Source: Alphaproteobacteria bacterium
GTDB lineage: Bacteria > Pseudomonadota > Alphaproteobacteria > Rhodobacterales > Rhodobacteraceae
Reading direction: 5' to 3'
Assembly: GCA_016869875.1 (NCBI GenBank)
Contig: VGDE01000006.1
Location: 1-50,079, forward strand
Length of the DNA stretch: 50,079 bases
Shown: positions 7,856 to 17,030 of the stretch, piece after piece
Layout: each line of letters begins with the position of its first letter
Position numbering within the stretch: position 1 is the stretch's first letter
The notes under the pieces: model-generated
The model's database searches: none
What the model was told of the DNA's origin: nothing
The model's input: the letters and a program-made list of their open reading frames with translations, nothing else
Position numbers and translations under genes: made by a program

Positions 7856-8935
7856 ATGCTTCCACCGCGTGATCCTGATCAGCGACTCAAGGCCCGCGGC
7901 GCCGATACGCGTCCTGCCGGGCGCTTCGAGGTGCAGACGCGCCTGCGGGAAAGCGATGGCTGGGACCTTCACGAAGACGAACAGCTTTTGCGCACGGAGG
8001 TCGTCACCGAGCGTCCCCGCAGCATCATCACGCGCAACACCTCGCCCGATATCGGCTTTGACAGGTCGATCAACCCGTACCGGGGCTGCGAGCATGGCTG
8101 CATCTATTGCTATGCACGACCCAGCCACGCCTTTCTGGGCTTGTCACCGGGGCTGGATTTCGAAACGCGGATCACGGCCAAGCCCGAGGCGGCCGAACTT
8201 CTGGCACGGGAACTGGCGCGCCCCAGCTATCGGCCCGCGCCCATCGCGCTGGGAACGAACACCGATCCCTATCAGCCGGTCGAGGCCAGGCTGGCCATCA
8301 TGCCGGGCATCCTTCGGGTGCTGCGCGACTGGAACCACCCGGCGACGTTGGTGACGCGCGGTCAGACGGTTCTGCGCGATCTGGACCTGTGGGCGGAACT
8401 GGCCGCGCGGGATCAGGCGGCGGTGGGCGTCAGCATCACGACACTTGATGCTGACCTGGCCCGGTCGCTGGAGCCGCGCGCGCCAGCGCCTGCCAGCCGC
8501 CTGCGGATGATCCGCGAATTGTCAAAGGCCGGCGTTCCCGTCCGGGTCATGGTCGCGCCGGTGATCCCCGTGCTGACGGAACCCGAGATCGAAACTATCC
8601 TGGCGGCAGCCGCCGAGGCCGGCGCCACCACCGCCAGCATGATCCCGTTGCGCCTGCCCCATGAGGTGGCGCCCCTGTTCCGAGACTGGCTGGAGCGGCA
8701 CCGCCCGGGAATGGCCGCGCATGTGATGAACCGAGTGCAGGCGATGCGCGGCGGGCGGGACAATGATCCGCGCTTTGGGCACCGTTTCAGGGGCCAAGGG
8801 ATCGAGGCGGATCTGGCGCTGCAGCGGTTCCGCCTGGCCCGCAGACGGTTGGGCTATCGCAAGGGCAGCCCGCCGCTGGACTGCAGCCGCTTTGGGCCAC
8901 CGCCGCGGTCGGGGGACCAGCTGTCGCTGTTCTAG
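7856..8935 (+). CDS. PA0069-family radical SAM protein (SplB-like)
   Basis: A 359-residue radical SAM enzyme of the SplB-like group (COG1533). The Fe4S4-binding motif is CEHGCIYC (CX3CX2C) within INPYRGCEHGCIYCYARPSH, followed by LDFETRI and GTNTDPYQPVE, all typical of the PA0069 family. The conserved RGAD...RFE motif near residue 17 fixes the start at ATG 7856; the frame is open further upstream but that part overlaps the yghU start. There is little Shine-Dalgarno sequence, which fits a leaderless mRNA. The substrate is not known. An SOS box in its promoter suggests a DNA-damage role, possibly repair of a lesion. Confidence 0.9.
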   Translation: MLPPRDPDQRLKARGADTRPAGRFEVQTRLRESDGWDLHEDEQLLRTEVVTERPRSIITRNTSPDIGFDRSINPYRGCEHGCIYCYARPSHAFLGLSPGLDFETRITAKPEAAELLARELARPSYRPAPIALGTNTDPYQPVEARLAIMPGILRVLRDWNHPATLVTRGQTVLRDLDLWAELAARDQAAVGVSITTLDADLARSLEPRAPAPASRLRMIRELSKAGVPVRVMVAPVIPVLTEPEIETILAAAAEAGATTASMIPLRLPHEVAPLFRDWLERHRPGMAAHVMNRVQAMRGGRDNDPRFGHRFRGQGIEADLALQRFRLARRRLGYRKGSPPLDCSRFGPPPRSGDQLSLF

Positions 8936-9924
8936 TGACGCCGGCCGATGGTCAGGCCCTCGGTACCATCGCCTGCGCTGCTGAAGGGGCCCAACTGGGC
9001 CGTGATCTGGTCCAGGCTCGGGCGCGCGCCCATTGGCCGTGACTCCAGCGCCTCGCGCATCGCGCGCAGATGCGCCGGCATCGTGCCGCAGCAGCCGCCG
9101 ATCACGCGGACGCCCAGGTCGCGCGCAAGGCAGGCATAGTCGGCCATCAGTTCGGGTGGGCCGTCATAATGGATGTGGCCATCCTGCAGATGCGGCACGC
9201 CGGCATTGCCTTTCGCGATAAGGGGACGCTCGTTCCCGGAGGCCACGAAACCTGTCACCGTCCGAAGCAGGTCCGAGGCCCCGACGCCGCAATTGGCGCC
9301 ATAGGCCACAGGGGGATTTGGCAACCTTTCGACCGCCGAGGACAGTTCGGCCGGGGTCACGCCCATGATGGTCCGGCCAGCCGTGTCAAAGCTGAGCGAG
9401 CCGCACCAGGCCATGTCCACCCGCCGGGCCGCCTCGGCCGCGGCCTTCAGCTCCTCCAGCGACGACAGGGTCTCGACCCACAGGATGTCGGCGCCGCCGT
9501 CGCGCAAGGCTTCGGCCTGTTCGTGGAACATCTCGACCGCACGCGCCTGGGTCAGGCTGCCCATGGGGGCCATGATCTCGCCAATGGGGCCGATGCTGCC
9601 TGCCACCACCACGGGACGCTCCGCCCGGTCGGCCTCCTCCCGGCCGATCTGCGCGGCCAGCCGGTTCAGCGGCCCGACCCGGTCCTGAAGTCCATGAAGC
9701 CGCAACCGGCTGGCATTGGCACCAAAGCTGTTGGTCAGGAACAGGTCGGAGCCTGCCTCGATCGCACCGCGATGCAGGGCGGCGATGCGGTCGGGATGGG
9801 TGTCGTTCCACAGCTCGGCCGGCGTGCTGGCGGCCAGGCCCATGTTGAACAGCGCGGTTCCTGTTGCCCCGTCGGCCAGCACATGGGGCCGGGTCTGAAG
9901 CAGGCGGCTGAGCGCGTCCATCAT
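8932..9924 (-). CDS. homocysteine S-methyltransferase (betaine-homocysteine type)
   Basis: A 330-residue single-domain S-methyltransferase. The N-terminal ADGATGTALFNMGL and NSFGANASRL and the zinc ligands in YGANCGVG and GGCCGT identify the family. It transfers a methyl group, probably from betaine or another methylated donor, to homocysteine to give methionine; there is no cobalamin domain, so it is not full-length MetH. Start ATG 9924 has AAGGA 7 bases upstream; an in-frame ATG at 10071 would add an unconserved extension. Its 3' end overlaps the end of the convergent radical SAM gene by 4 bases. Confidence 0.85.
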   Translation of the reverse strand: MMDALSRLLQTRPHVLADGATGTALFNMGLAASTPAELWNDTHPDRIAALHRGAIEAGSDLFLTNSFGANASRLRLHGLQDRVGPLNRLAAQIGREEADRAERPVVVAGSIGPIGEIMAPMGSLTQARAVEMFHEQAEALRDGGADILWVETLSSLEELKAAAEAARRVDMAWCGSLSFDTAGRTIMGVTPAELSSAVERLPNPPVAYGANCGVGASDLLRTVTGFVASGNERPLIAKGNAGVPHLQDGHIHYDGPPELMADYACLARDLGVRVIGGCCGTMPAHLRAMREALESRPMGARPSLDQITAQLGPFSSAGDGTEGLTIGRRH

Positions 9925-10032
9925 CGTCACATCCTTGGCAGGGGGAACCGGCATCCCCGCATTAAAGGCTCCAATCATCAAGTCCATGTTAATTCGCGCT
10001 TTGTGGAGGGACAATTCGCGGATGAACGAATG

Positions 10033-10059
10033 AAAAACCGCGCCGGTTTCCCGGCGCGG
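10033..10059 (-). terminator. rho-independent terminator of rpsF-rpsR-rplI
   Basis: A perfect 9-bp stem CCGCGCCGG / CCGGCGCGG with a TTTC loop; on the minus strand it is followed by five T. It lies 27 bases past the rplI stop. Confidence 0.88.
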
Positions 10060-10086
10060 CAAAATGTCCACGGCTTTTGGGCAAGC

Positions 10087-10671
10087 TCAGTTGCGGTCGT
10101 CGCTTTCGCCATCATCGGCACCGCCGATGTCGTCGAACAGTTCAGCGATCTCGAACTCGGCCTCGGCATCGGCCTCGGCAGCCAGATCACGGATCGACTT
10201 GCCCTGGGCCTGAAGCTCGGCTTCTTCGGCCGAACGGGCGACGTTCATGGTGATCGTCGCCTCGACCTCGGGGTGCAGCACGACGGTGACGTCATGCAGG
10301 CCCAGGTCCTTGATCGGCGCGCGCAGGGTAACCTGCTTGCGGTCGACGGTGAACCCGGCCTCGGTCGCGGCCTCGGCGGCGTCGCGGGTCGTGACCGAAC
10401 CATAAAGCGCGCCCGAATCGGAGGCCGAGCGGATGACCACGAAGGTCTGGCCGTCCAGCGTTTCGGCGATCTTCTGTGCTTCGGCCTTCGACTCGGCGTT
10501 GCGGGTCTCGAGCTGCGCCTTCTGGCCTTCGAACGCCTTGATGTTGGCCTCCGAGGCGCGCAGCGCCTTGCCCTGCGGCAGCAGGAAGTTGCGGGCATAG
10601 CCGTGCTTGACGTTCACGACTTCGCCCATCTGGCCAAGCTTGGCCACGCGTTCCAGCAGGATGACTTGCAT
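10087..10671 (-). CDS. rplI: 50S ribosomal protein L9
   Basis: A 194-residue L9. The N-terminal rRNA-binding domain starts [19 protein letters not shown] and [13 protein letters not shown], followed by the long connecting helix (about residues 40-75) and the C-terminal domain ([18 protein letters not shown]). It is longer than the roughly 150 residues of Escherichia coli because of an acidic tail, as is common in alphaproteobacteria. It is the last gene of the rpsF-rpsR-rplI operon. Confidence 0.97.
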   Translation of the reverse strand: MQVILLERVAKLGQMGEVVNVKHGYARNFLLPQGKALRASEANIKAFEGQKAQLETRNAESKAEAQKIAETLDGQTFVVIRSASDSGALYGSVTTRDAAEAATEAGFTVDRKQVTLRAPIKDLGLHDVTVVLHPEVEATITMNVARSAEEAELQAQGKSIRDLAAEADAEAEFEIAELFDDIGGADDGESDDRN

Positions 10672-10684
10672 CTTTCAGGTCTCC

Positions 10685-10912
10685 TTACTTGACGACATAG
10701 GGCAGCAGGGCGAGGAAACGGGCGCGCTTGATCGCACGGGCCAGCTCGCGCTGCTTCTTGGCCGAAACGGCCGTGATGCGGGACGGAACGATCTTGCCGC
10801 GCTCGCTGATGTAGCGCTGCAGAAGACGCGTGTCCTTGTAGTCGATCGCCGGGGCATTCTCACCCGAGAACGGGCAGACCTTGCGGCGGCGGAAGAACGG
10901 TTTGTTCGCCAT
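10685..10912 (-). CDS. rpsR: 30S ribosomal protein S18
   Basis: A 75-residue S18, with RRKVCPFSG near the N terminus, [18 protein letters not shown] in the centre and [13 protein letters not shown] at the C terminus. It binds S6 on the platform of the small subunit, and the gene for S6 lies 13 bases upstream in the same operon. Confidence 0.98.
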   Translation of the reverse strand: MANKPFFRRRKVCPFSGENAPAIDYKDTRLLQRYISERGKIVPSRITAVSAKKQRELARAIKRARFLALLPYVVK

Positions 10913-10925
10913 GTCTCAGATCCTC

Positions 10926-11375
10926 TCAGTTCCGCTCGCGGCGTTCGCCGCGGTCGCCGCCACGATCACCACGGTCGCCGCGATCGCGGTCGCCACGGTC
11001 ACCACGGTCGCCCCGCGGGCGATCGCCACGGTCGCCGCGCTCGCCACGCTCTTCGCGCTTCTGCATCTGGACCGAGGGGCCTTCCTGATGCTCGTCCACG
11101 CGGATGGTCATCACGCGCATCACGTCATCATGGAGGCGGGCCAGACGCTCCATTTCCTGCACGGCGTCCGAAGGGGCGTCCGAGCGCAGGAAGGCGTAGT
11201 GGCCCTTGCGGTTCTTGTTGATCTTGTAGGCAAGGGTGCGGACACCCCAGTATTCGTTTTCAACGACCTTGCCGCCGTTATCGGCGAGAATGGTCGAGAA
11301 ATGTTCGATCAGCCCTTCGGCCTGCGTGTTCGACAGGTCCTGGCGGGCGATCAGCACATGCTCGTACAGAGGCAT
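10926..11375 (-). CDS. rpsF: 30S ribosomal protein S6 with Arg-Gly-Asp-rich tail
   Basis: The first 100 or so residues are an ordinary S6 ([15 protein letters not shown], then [19 protein letters not shown]). The last 39 residues are a low-complexity tail of repeated RGD and GDRG units. S6 tails vary between bacteria; E. coli S6 carries added glutamates. The underlying DNA is an imperfect 9-bp repeat, so length may vary between strains. It is the first gene of the operon. Confidence 0.97.
   Translation of the reverse strand: MPLYEHVLIARQDLSNTQAEGLIEHFSTILADNGGKVVENEYWGVRTLAYKINKNRKGHYAFLRSDAPSDAVQEMERLARLHDDVMRVMTIRVDEHQEGPSVQMQKREERGERGDRGDRPRGDRGDRGDRDRGDRGDRGGDRGERRERN
10932..11055 (-). 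repeat. 9-bp imperfect tandem repeat in the rpsF tail
   Basis: Degenerate repeats of a CGGTCGCCA/G unit (plus strand) encode the (RGD)n tail of S6. The frame is kept throughout. Confidence 0.7.
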
Positions 11376-11709
11376 GGCGATCCTTTCGGGTTCTTGCGCA
11401 TTTCATCGACGGGCCGTCCCTTCCGCACCCGTCACGAGAGGCTGCGCCGTTACAGATAAGCAGGCGGAAGGATGGCGCTACATAGCAGCAAACGCTGCGG
11501 ATGCAAGGTGATTCGCGGGTGGGGGCCGGAACAGGGGCCCCGTGCGCCGGCGGCCGGACGGCGCAGCGTCCGGCCCGGGCGGTATCCATATTCCATGGCT
11601 GACGCGGTTCGGATCTCCTTGTCCGCGACGGACGGGACACGCCCATGGCCCTTGCGGCGGCAGGCGGCGGCGGTCACTCTGCGGGAAATTGCAGAAAGGG
11701 TGGATGAGG
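11376..11709. other. intergenic region between rpsF and speB
   Basis: A divergent region of 334 bases. It contains the predicted rpsF promoter (minus strand) and a perfect 9-bp inverted repeat (11552-11575, GGCCGGACG / CGTCCGGCC, six-base loop) with no T-run. A frame from 11595 to 11720 encodes about 41 residues ending TLREIAERVDEDGT, but its stop lies inside speB and I cannot support it as a gene. Confidence 0.5.
11479..11506 (-). promoter_or_regulatory. promoter of rpsF-rpsR-rplI
   Basis: On the minus strand TTGCAT (11506-11501), a 16-base spacer, and TATGTA (11484-11479), about 104 bases before the rpsF start. The same TTGCAT-N16-TAT layout occurs before acpP in this window, as expected for strong housekeeping promoters. 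Confidence 0.5.
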
Positions 11710-12669
11710 ATGGCACTTGAGGACGCCAGAACGCAGGTGGACCAGGCCTTCACGCGAAGCGACCGGCGTGGGCCGTCCTTCGAGAATGCCTTTGGCGGAG
11801 CGACCAGCTTTCTTCGGCGGCGCTATTCCAAGGACCTGTCGGGCGTTGACCTGGCAGTGACCGGCATTCCCTTTGACCAGGCGGTGACGCACCGGCCGGG
11901 CACCCGCTTTGGACCGCGCGCGATCCGCGAGGCCTCGGCCCTGCAAGCCTTTGATGCCCCCTATGGCTGGGGCTTTGACCCCATGACAGTCTTGGACATC
12001 GTGGATTACGGCGACATGGCCTTTGATTATGCCGATACCCGCGGCGTGCCGCCGCGGATCGAGGCGCATGTCGGCGCGATCATGGATGCGGGGGCGGCCC
12101 CCATCACGCTTGGCGGGGACCATTTCATCACGCTGCCGATCCTGCGGGCCGTGGCGGCGCGGCGGGGGCCCGTGGCGCTGATCCAATTCGACGCGCATTC
12201 CGACACCTGGGTGGATGACGATCCCGAACGGATCGACCACGGGACGTTTCTCTACAAGGCGATCCGCGAAGGCGTCGTCGATCCCGCGGCCTCCGTGTCG
12301 ATCGGCATCCGCACGGACAATCCCGACACGCTGGGGGTGACAATCATGGATGCGGCCTCGGTCCATCGCGACGGGGTCGAGGCGACGCTGGCGCGCGTGC
12401 GCGAGGTCGTGGGGCAGCGGCCGGTCTATGTGACCTTTGACATCGATGCACTGGACCCGGCCTTTGCGCCGGGCACCGGAACACCGGTCTGGGGCGGGCT
12501 GGCCAGCTGGCAGGCGGCGGCGCTGCTGCGCGGGCTGGCGGGGATCGACCTGATCGGCGGCGATGTGGTCGAGGTGTCGCCGCCCTACGACACGACCGGC
12601 GCAACCGCAATTGCCGGCGCCCATGTCGCGGTCGAGTTGATCGCGCTTTTTGGTTGGAACCGTCGGTGA
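11710..12669 (+). CDS. speB: agmatinase-family ureohydrolase
   Basis: A 319-residue binuclear-metal ureohydrolase. Metal ligands are visible in GGDHFIT, DAHSDTW and DIDALDPAFAPGTGTP. The substrate-side VTHRPGTRFGPRAIREAS and PYDTTGATAIAGAH fit agmatinase, which splits agmatine to putrescine and urea. Some members of this fold use guanidinobutyrate or guanidine itself, so the exact substrate is inferred. Start ATG 11710 or 11704 cannot be told apart. Urea released here could be used by the urease encoded about 22 kb away. Confidence 0.88.
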   Translation: MALEDARTQVDQAFTRSDRRGPSFENAFGGATSFLRRRYSKDLSGVDLAVTGIPFDQAVTHRPGTRFGPRAIREASALQAFDAPYGWGFDPMTVLDIVDYGDMAFDYADTRGVPPRIEAHVGAIMDAGAAPITLGGDHFITLPILRAVAARRGPVALIQFDAHSDTWVDDDPERIDHGTFLYKAIREGVVDPAASVSIGIRTDNPDTLGVTIMDAASVHRDGVEATLARVREVVGQRPVYVTFDIDALDPAFAPGTGTPVWGGLASWQAAALLRGLAGIDLIGGDVVEVSPPYDTTGATAIAGAHVAVELIALFGWNRR

Positions 12670-12782
12670 CGGCGCCGAACATGTGTTCTGGCGGCACCGC
12701 CTTGGGGGATATTTGCAGGGGCAGGACGACTGTTCCTTCCTGTCAGCTTGTCGAGGGCGATGCGCAAGGATAAGCGAAATCC

Positions 12783-13838
12783 ATGCTTCCCGAAGATCGC
12801 CTTGCCCAGATTACCCAACGCTTCGAGTTTCTCGAGGCGCAGCTGAACGCTGGCGCGGCCCCCGACAGGATCGCCACGATCAGCCGCGAATATGCCGAGC
12901 TGAAGCCGGTGGTGGAACAGATCGCCCGCTGGCGGACCGCGCAGGACGGTCTGGCCGAGGCCCGTGCCATGATCGCCGATCCCGAGATGCGCGAACTGGC
13001 CGAGGACGAGTTGCGGCGCCTGCAGGACGAACTGCCCGCGCTGGAGCAGGCATTGCGGATCGCCTTGCTGCCCAAGGATGCCGCCGATGCGCGGCCCGCG
13101 ATCCTGGAGATCCGCCCCGGCACCGGCGGCGACGAGGCGGCATTGTTCGCGGGTGACCTGTTGTCCATGTACCGCCGCCATGCCGAAGCGCAGGGTTGGA
13201 CGTTCCAGATGCTGGAACTGACGCAGACGGAACTGGGCGGCGTCAAGGAAGCCATCGCCCGGATCGAGGGCGAGGGCGTCTTTGCCCGCCTGAAATACGA
13301 ATCCGGCGTGCACCGCGTCCAGCGCGTTCCCGAAACCGAGTCCGGAGGGCGTATCCACACCAGCGCCGCCACGGTCGCCGTCCTGCCCGAGGCGGCCGAG
13401 GATGGCGACATCGACATCCCGGCTGGTGACATCCGCATCGACACGATGCGCGCCAGCGGCGCGGGCGGCCAGCACGTGAACACCACGGATTCGGCCGTGC
13501 GCATCACCCACTTGCCGACCGGCATCGTCGTCACCAGCAGCGAAAAGTCCCAGCACCAGAACCGGGCCAACGCCATGGCCGTCCTGCGTGCCCGCCTTTA
13601 CGACATGCAGCGCGCCCAGGCCGATGCCGAGCGTGCCGCCGACCGAAAGGCGCAGGTCGGCAGCGGCGACCGCAGCGAACGCATCCGCACCTACAACTTT
13701 CCGCAAGGCCGCATGACCGATCACCGCATCAACCTGACGCTGTATGCCCTGGACCGCATCATGGCGGGCGATCTGTCCGAGATCATCGATGCCTTGACCG
13801 CTCATGACCAGGCCGCCCGCCTGGCCGAGGCGCAGTGA
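12783..13838 (+). CDS. prfA: peptide chain release factor 1
   Basis: A 351-residue RF1 that reads UAA and UAG and triggers peptide release. The GGQ catalytic motif is in [17 protein letters not shown], and the codon-recognition tripeptide region is [14 protein letters not shown] stands where E. coli has PAT, as I recall for alphaproteobacteria. The start has AAGGA upstream. The stop overlaps the start of prmC (GTGA), which encodes the methyltransferase for the GGQ glutamine. Confidence 0.97.
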   Translation: MLPEDRLAQITQRFEFLEAQLNAGAAPDRIATISREYAELKPVVEQIARWRTAQDGLAEARAMIADPEMRELAEDELRRLQDELPALEQALRIALLPKDAADARPAILEIRPGTGGDEAALFAGDLLSMYRRHAEAQGWTFQMLELTQTELGGVKEAIARIEGEGVFARLKYESGVHRVQRVPETESGGRIHTSAATVAVLPEAAEDGDIDIPAGDIRIDTMRASGAGGQHVNTTDSAVRITHLPTGIVVTSSEKSQHQNRANAMAVLRARLYDMQRAQADAERAADRKAQVGSGDRSERIRTYNFPQGRMTDHRINLTLYALDRIMAGDLSEIIDALTAHDQAARLAEAQ

Positions 13839-14671
13839 GGCTGTCGCAGGCCCAGGCCGAAGGACAGGCCCTGCTGCGTGCGGCGGGGATCGAGGGTGCC
13901 GCACGGGATGCGGACCGGATCCTGGCGGCGACCCTGGGGATCGAGCCGGGCCAGCTGCGCATCACCGAGGATCGCACGTTGTCCAAGGAGGAGGCTGCGC
14001 GCTTCAACCGCGGCATCGCGGCACGCGCCCTGCGCCAGCCGGTGGCGCAGATCGTGGGCTTTCGCGATTTCTGGGCCCATCGCTTCAAGGTCACGCGCGA
14101 CACGCTGGACCCCCGGCCCGAAACCGAGGCGCTGGTGGAGGCTGCTCTGAAGCTGCCCTGGCAGACGGTTCTGGACCTTGGCACCGGGACGGGCGCGATC
14201 CTGATCTCGCTGCTGGCGGCGCGACAGGGGGCAAGCGGCCTGGGCACCGACATCTCGGATGCCGCGCTGGAGGTGGCGCGTTTCAATGCGCGGCGGATCG
14301 GCGTGAACGCGCGGTTCCGCAAGGCGAACTGGTTCCAGGACCTTGACGGCCCCTTTGACCTGATCGTGTCGAACCCGCCCTATATCGCGGCGTCCGAGAT
14401 GCCCGGCCTTTCGCCGGATGTCCGCGACTGGGAGCCGCGCCAGGCGCTGACCGACGGCGCCGACGGGCTGAGCGCCTATCGCGTGATTGCCGGGGGCGCG
14501 CGCGATCTCCTGGCTCCGGGGGGCGTCGTGCTGGTCGAGATCGGTCCGACCCAGGGCGCTGCGGTTGCCGAACTGTTCCGGGCAAAGGGCGCCGCCGCGC
14601 GCGTTCTGCCGGACCTGGACGGGCGCGACCGGGTCGTGGTGGCGGATTTTGGCGGTATCAACGCCAAATGA
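13835..14671 (+). CDS. prmC: release-factor glutamine N5-methyltransferase
   Basis: A 278-residue SAM-dependent enzyme that methylates the GGQ glutamine of RF1 and RF2. It has the N-terminal helical domain, the SAM-binding [15 protein letters not shown] and the catalytic NPPY in [12 protein letters not shown]. It starts at GTG 13835, overlapping the prfA stop by 4 bases, the usual prfA-prmC coupling. Confidence 0.95.
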   Translation: MRLSQAQAEGQALLRAAGIEGAARDADRILAATLGIEPGQLRITEDRTLSKEEAARFNRGIAARALRQPVAQIVGFRDFWAHRFKVTRDTLDPRPETEALVEAALKLPWQTVLDLGTGTGAILISLLAARQGASGLGTDISDAALEVARFNARRIGVNARFRKANWFQDLDGPFDLIVSNPPYIAASEMPGLSPDVRDWEPRQALTDGADGLSAYRVIAGGARDLLAPGGVVLVEIGPTQGAAVAELFRAKGAAARVLPDLDGRDRVVVADFGGINAK

Positions 14672-14924
14672 TCGGCATTCCGCGCAGGTTTCAGCAGTTT
14701 TTGCTTGTCTCGCCGCCTTCGGCGTGGTTAGTCAGCCGCGTGCGACAGGCCCGGTGCCGCCGCATGGGTCAGCCTGACACTGCCGATTCCGAAAGGGCGC
14801 GATGCGCCGTGGCTGGGGCAAGGCGGGGCTGAACGGAGAGGTCCATCACGCCCCCGTAGCCGTCCGACAACGCCGTCCAGTTCATTCTGGCACCCTGACG
14901 ATCAGAAACATTACAGACAGACTG

Positions 14925-15863
14925 ATGAGATCATCAAAATCCCGTTCGCGTAGCAAATCGAACCGCCAGCGCACGCTTGGCAATGTGGTCAACCGCGTCT
15001 TTGACAGCTCGGGGCCCGAGGGCAAGGTGCGTGGCACCCCCCAGCAGATCATCGAGAAGTACCTGACGCTGGCCCGCGACGCGCAGCTGTCGGGTGACCG
15101 GGTGGCCGAGCAGAGCTTTCTCCAGCATGCCGAGCATTACACGCGGATGCTGGGCGAAGCGCAGCGCGAGATGGCAGAGCGTCAGGGCCAGAACCATCAG
15201 GGTCGCGACGATGACGGCCAGTATGGCAACAACAACGGCCAGAACGGCAACGGCCATGGTCACGGTTATCATACCGGCCAAAACCAGGGCGGCCAGCGCG
15301 AGGGCGGTTCCAGGGATGGGGGCCAGCGCGAACAGCGAGACAACAACAACCAGCGCGACAACAACCCCCGTGATGGTGCTCATCGTGATGGCGGACAGCG
15401 TGAAGGTGGGCAGCGTGAAGGTGGGCAGCGTGAGGGCGGGCAACGCGACGGGCACCAGCAGGGCGGGTCGCGTGACCCCTCCGAGCCGCGCCGCGATCCG
15501 CATCCCGAGCCGCGTCGTGACCAACAGCCGCGCACCCCGCGCGCCGAGCGTCAGGATCCTCGCCCGGATCGGGTCGAAAACCGCCCCGAACCCATCGAAG
15601 AGGCCCTCCAGCCTGAGCTGCCGAGCCTGCCCGAGGTGGTGAACGCACAGGACGACGATGCCGCCGCACCTGTGAGCACCCCCGAGAACGAGGTTCCCGC
15701 AGCCAAGCCGGCCCGCACGCGCACCCCGCGGCCGCGCGCGCCTCGCAATACGGGGGAGGGTTCTTCGGAGCCCAAGCCCACCCGCAGCCGCCGCAAGCCC
15801 GCGACAACTGAAAGCGAGACACCCGCGCCTGCGCCCGAGCCGCAAGGCGACAGCCAGGACTGA
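14925..15863 (+). CDS. DUF4167 domain protein with Gly/Gln/Arg-rich tail
   Basis: A 312-residue protein. Residues 1-20 are Arg/Ser rich; residues 20-85 form the DUF4167 domain (VVNRVFDSSGPEGKVRG, EKYLTLARDAQLSGDR, FLQHAEHYTRML). The remainder is disordered: Asn/Gly/Gln/Arg repeats to about residue 190, then Pro/Glu/Ala/Arg to the end. DUF4167 is found across alphaproteobacteria and its function is not known to me; the RG-rich composition suggests RNA or ribosome binding (inference). ATG 14925 begins just before the conserved part; the frame is open further upstream but unconserved. It ends at a strong terminator. Confidence 0.85.
   Translation: MRSSKSRSRSKSNRQRTLGNVVNRVFDSSGPEGKVRGTPQQIIEKYLTLARDAQLSGDRVAEQSFLQHAEHYTRMLGEAQREMAERQGQNHQGRDDDGQYGNNNGQNGNGHGHGYHTGQNQGGQREGGSRDGGQREQRDNNNQRDNNPRDGAHRDGGQREGGQREGGQREGGQRDGHQQGGSRDPSEPRRDPHPEPRRDQQPRTPRAERQDPRPDRVENRPEPIEEALQPELPSLPEVVNAQDDDAAAPVSTPENEVPAAKPARTRTPRPRAPRNTGEGSSEPKPTRSRRKPATTESETPAPAPEPQGDSQD
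15371..15445 (+). repeat. 15-bp tandem repeat in the DUF4167 gene
   Basis: Four clear units (15386-15445) of the form TGAAGGTGGGCAGCG, two of them identical, preceded by a diverged unit at 15371. They encode repeated GGQRE pentapeptides. The unit length is a multiple of three, so copy changes keep the frame. Confidence 0.8.
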
Positions 15864-15890
15864 GCCGCTGGCCAAGGCAAGAAGACAGCA

Positions 15891-15917
15891 GGGCGCACCA
15901 TCGGTGCGCCCTTTTTT
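15891..15917 (+). terminator. rho-independent terminator of the DUF4167 gene
   Basis: A perfect 9-bp stem GGGCGCACC / GGTGCGCCC with a three-base loop and a run of six T. Confidence 0.92.
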
Positions 15918-16114
15918 CTTGTGTGCTGCCTGCAGGTGGTGGACAGTGCCCTCCGAAGCTGGGCCGCCGGACGCAGCCCGGGGATGGCGGATTGACCGCG
16001 CGGTTGCGAAGGGAATGCCCGGTCGGTTCGAAGCGGGAATGACCGGGCCTGGCTCCCAATCGCGCACCCTTCGATCCAGGAGCAGGTCATGAGCTGCGAC
16101 AGCTTTGGGCGCTG

Positions 16115-16966
16115 TCAGCCTTTCTGCTGCCGCGCGTCGGCCAAGGCGCGGGCCAAGGCGCAAAAGCGCTCGAGGTCGATCTCTTCCGCGCGCGCGGTCG
16201 GAGGGATGCCGACGCCGTTCAGCAGATCCTCGATCTGCGGGTGCAGGGCCTTGAGACTGGCGCGCAACATCTTGCGCCGCTGGTTGAAGGCGGCGCCCGT
16301 CACCTGCGACAGGACGGCAGGATCGGCGGGATGGCGAGGTTCCGGCAGCGCCGTCAGGTGGACCACGGCGGAATGCACCTTGGGCGCGGGCACAAAGGCC
16401 TCGGGCGGCAGCGACATCACGATGCGGGCATCCGCCCGCCACTGCGCCAGCAGCGCCAGGCGGCCGTAGGCCTTCGAACCGGGGCGCGCCACGATCCGTT
16501 CGGCCACCTCCTTCTGGAACATCAGCGTCAGCGACTGCCAGAAGGGCGGCCAGTCCCTTGGCGTCAGCCAGCGGATCAGCAGTTCGGTCCCGACATTGTA
16601 AGGCAGGTTCGCGGCAATCCGGATCGGAGGCGTCAGATGCGTCAGCGGGTCGACCTGCAGCGCATCACCGTTGATGACGGTCAGGCGGCCGGGATAGGCG
16701 GCGGCGATCTGTTCCAGCGCGGGCAGGGCGCGGGCGTCCTTTTCGATCGCCAGCACATGACGCGCGCCGCAGGCCAGCAGGCCGCGCGTCAGGCCGCCGG
16801 GGCCAGGCCCGATCTCCAGCACGTCGCAACCGGTCAGGTCGCCCGCCTGGCGCGCGATCTTGGCCGTCAGGTTCAGGTCCAGCAGAAAGTTCTGGCCCAG
16901 CTGCTTCTTGGCGCGCAGGTCGTGGGTGGCGATGACGTCGCGCAGGGGGGGCAGGTTGTCGATCAT
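16115..16966 (-). CDS. rsmA: 16S rRNA (adenine1518/1519-N6) dimethyltransferase
   Basis: A 283-residue KsgA. The start of the enzyme is [11 protein letters not shown], the SAM-binding motif is [13 protein letters not shown], and the catalytic motif is NLPYNVGT. It dimethylates two adenines in the 3' hairpin of 16S rRNA and checks small-subunit assembly. ATG 16966 follows AGGTGA; the long open frame upstream is Arg/Pro-rich shadow over pdxA. It is the last gene of the lptF-to-rsmA run. Confidence 0.96.
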   Translation of the reverse strand: MIDNLPPLRDVIATHDLRAKKQLGQNFLLDLNLTAKIARQAGDLTGCDVLEIGPGPGGLTRGLLACGARHVLAIEKDARALPALEQIAAAYPGRLTVINGDALQVDPLTHLTPPIRIAANLPYNVGTELLIRWLTPRDWPPFWQSLTLMFQKEVAERIVARPGSKAYGRLALLAQWRADARIVMSLPPEAFVPAPKVHSAVVHLTALPEPRHPADPAVLSQVTGAAFNQRRKMLRASLKALHPQIEDLLNGVGIPPTARAEEIDLERFCALARALADARQQKG

Positions 16967-17030
16967 CGCGTCACCTGCGGGCGGAGTTCCCTGCCGAAAG
17001 GGTCGTGGAATTCTGGACAGCAGAGAAACG

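Noticed and set aside
9925..10032. Possible SAM- or SAH-binding riboswitch before the homocysteine methyltransferase
   Set aside because: I looked for the SAM-II (GCTAAA-type pseudoknot) and SAM/SAH patterns and found no matching conserved core, only scattered AT-rich bases.
12677..12688. GAAC-ATGT-GTTC palindrome between speB and prfA, like a Gram-positive SOS box
   Set aside because: Alphaproteobacterial LexA uses direct repeats (GTTC-N7-GTTC), and this 12-bp palindrome lies just past the speB stop, without a promoter around it. Likely chance.
14672..14924. Leader RNA or short gene between prmC and the DUF4167 gene
   Set aside because: 253 bases with no stable hairpin plus conserved motif that I could recognise; the open frame continuing upstream from the DUF4167 start is unconserved and lacks a ribosome site.
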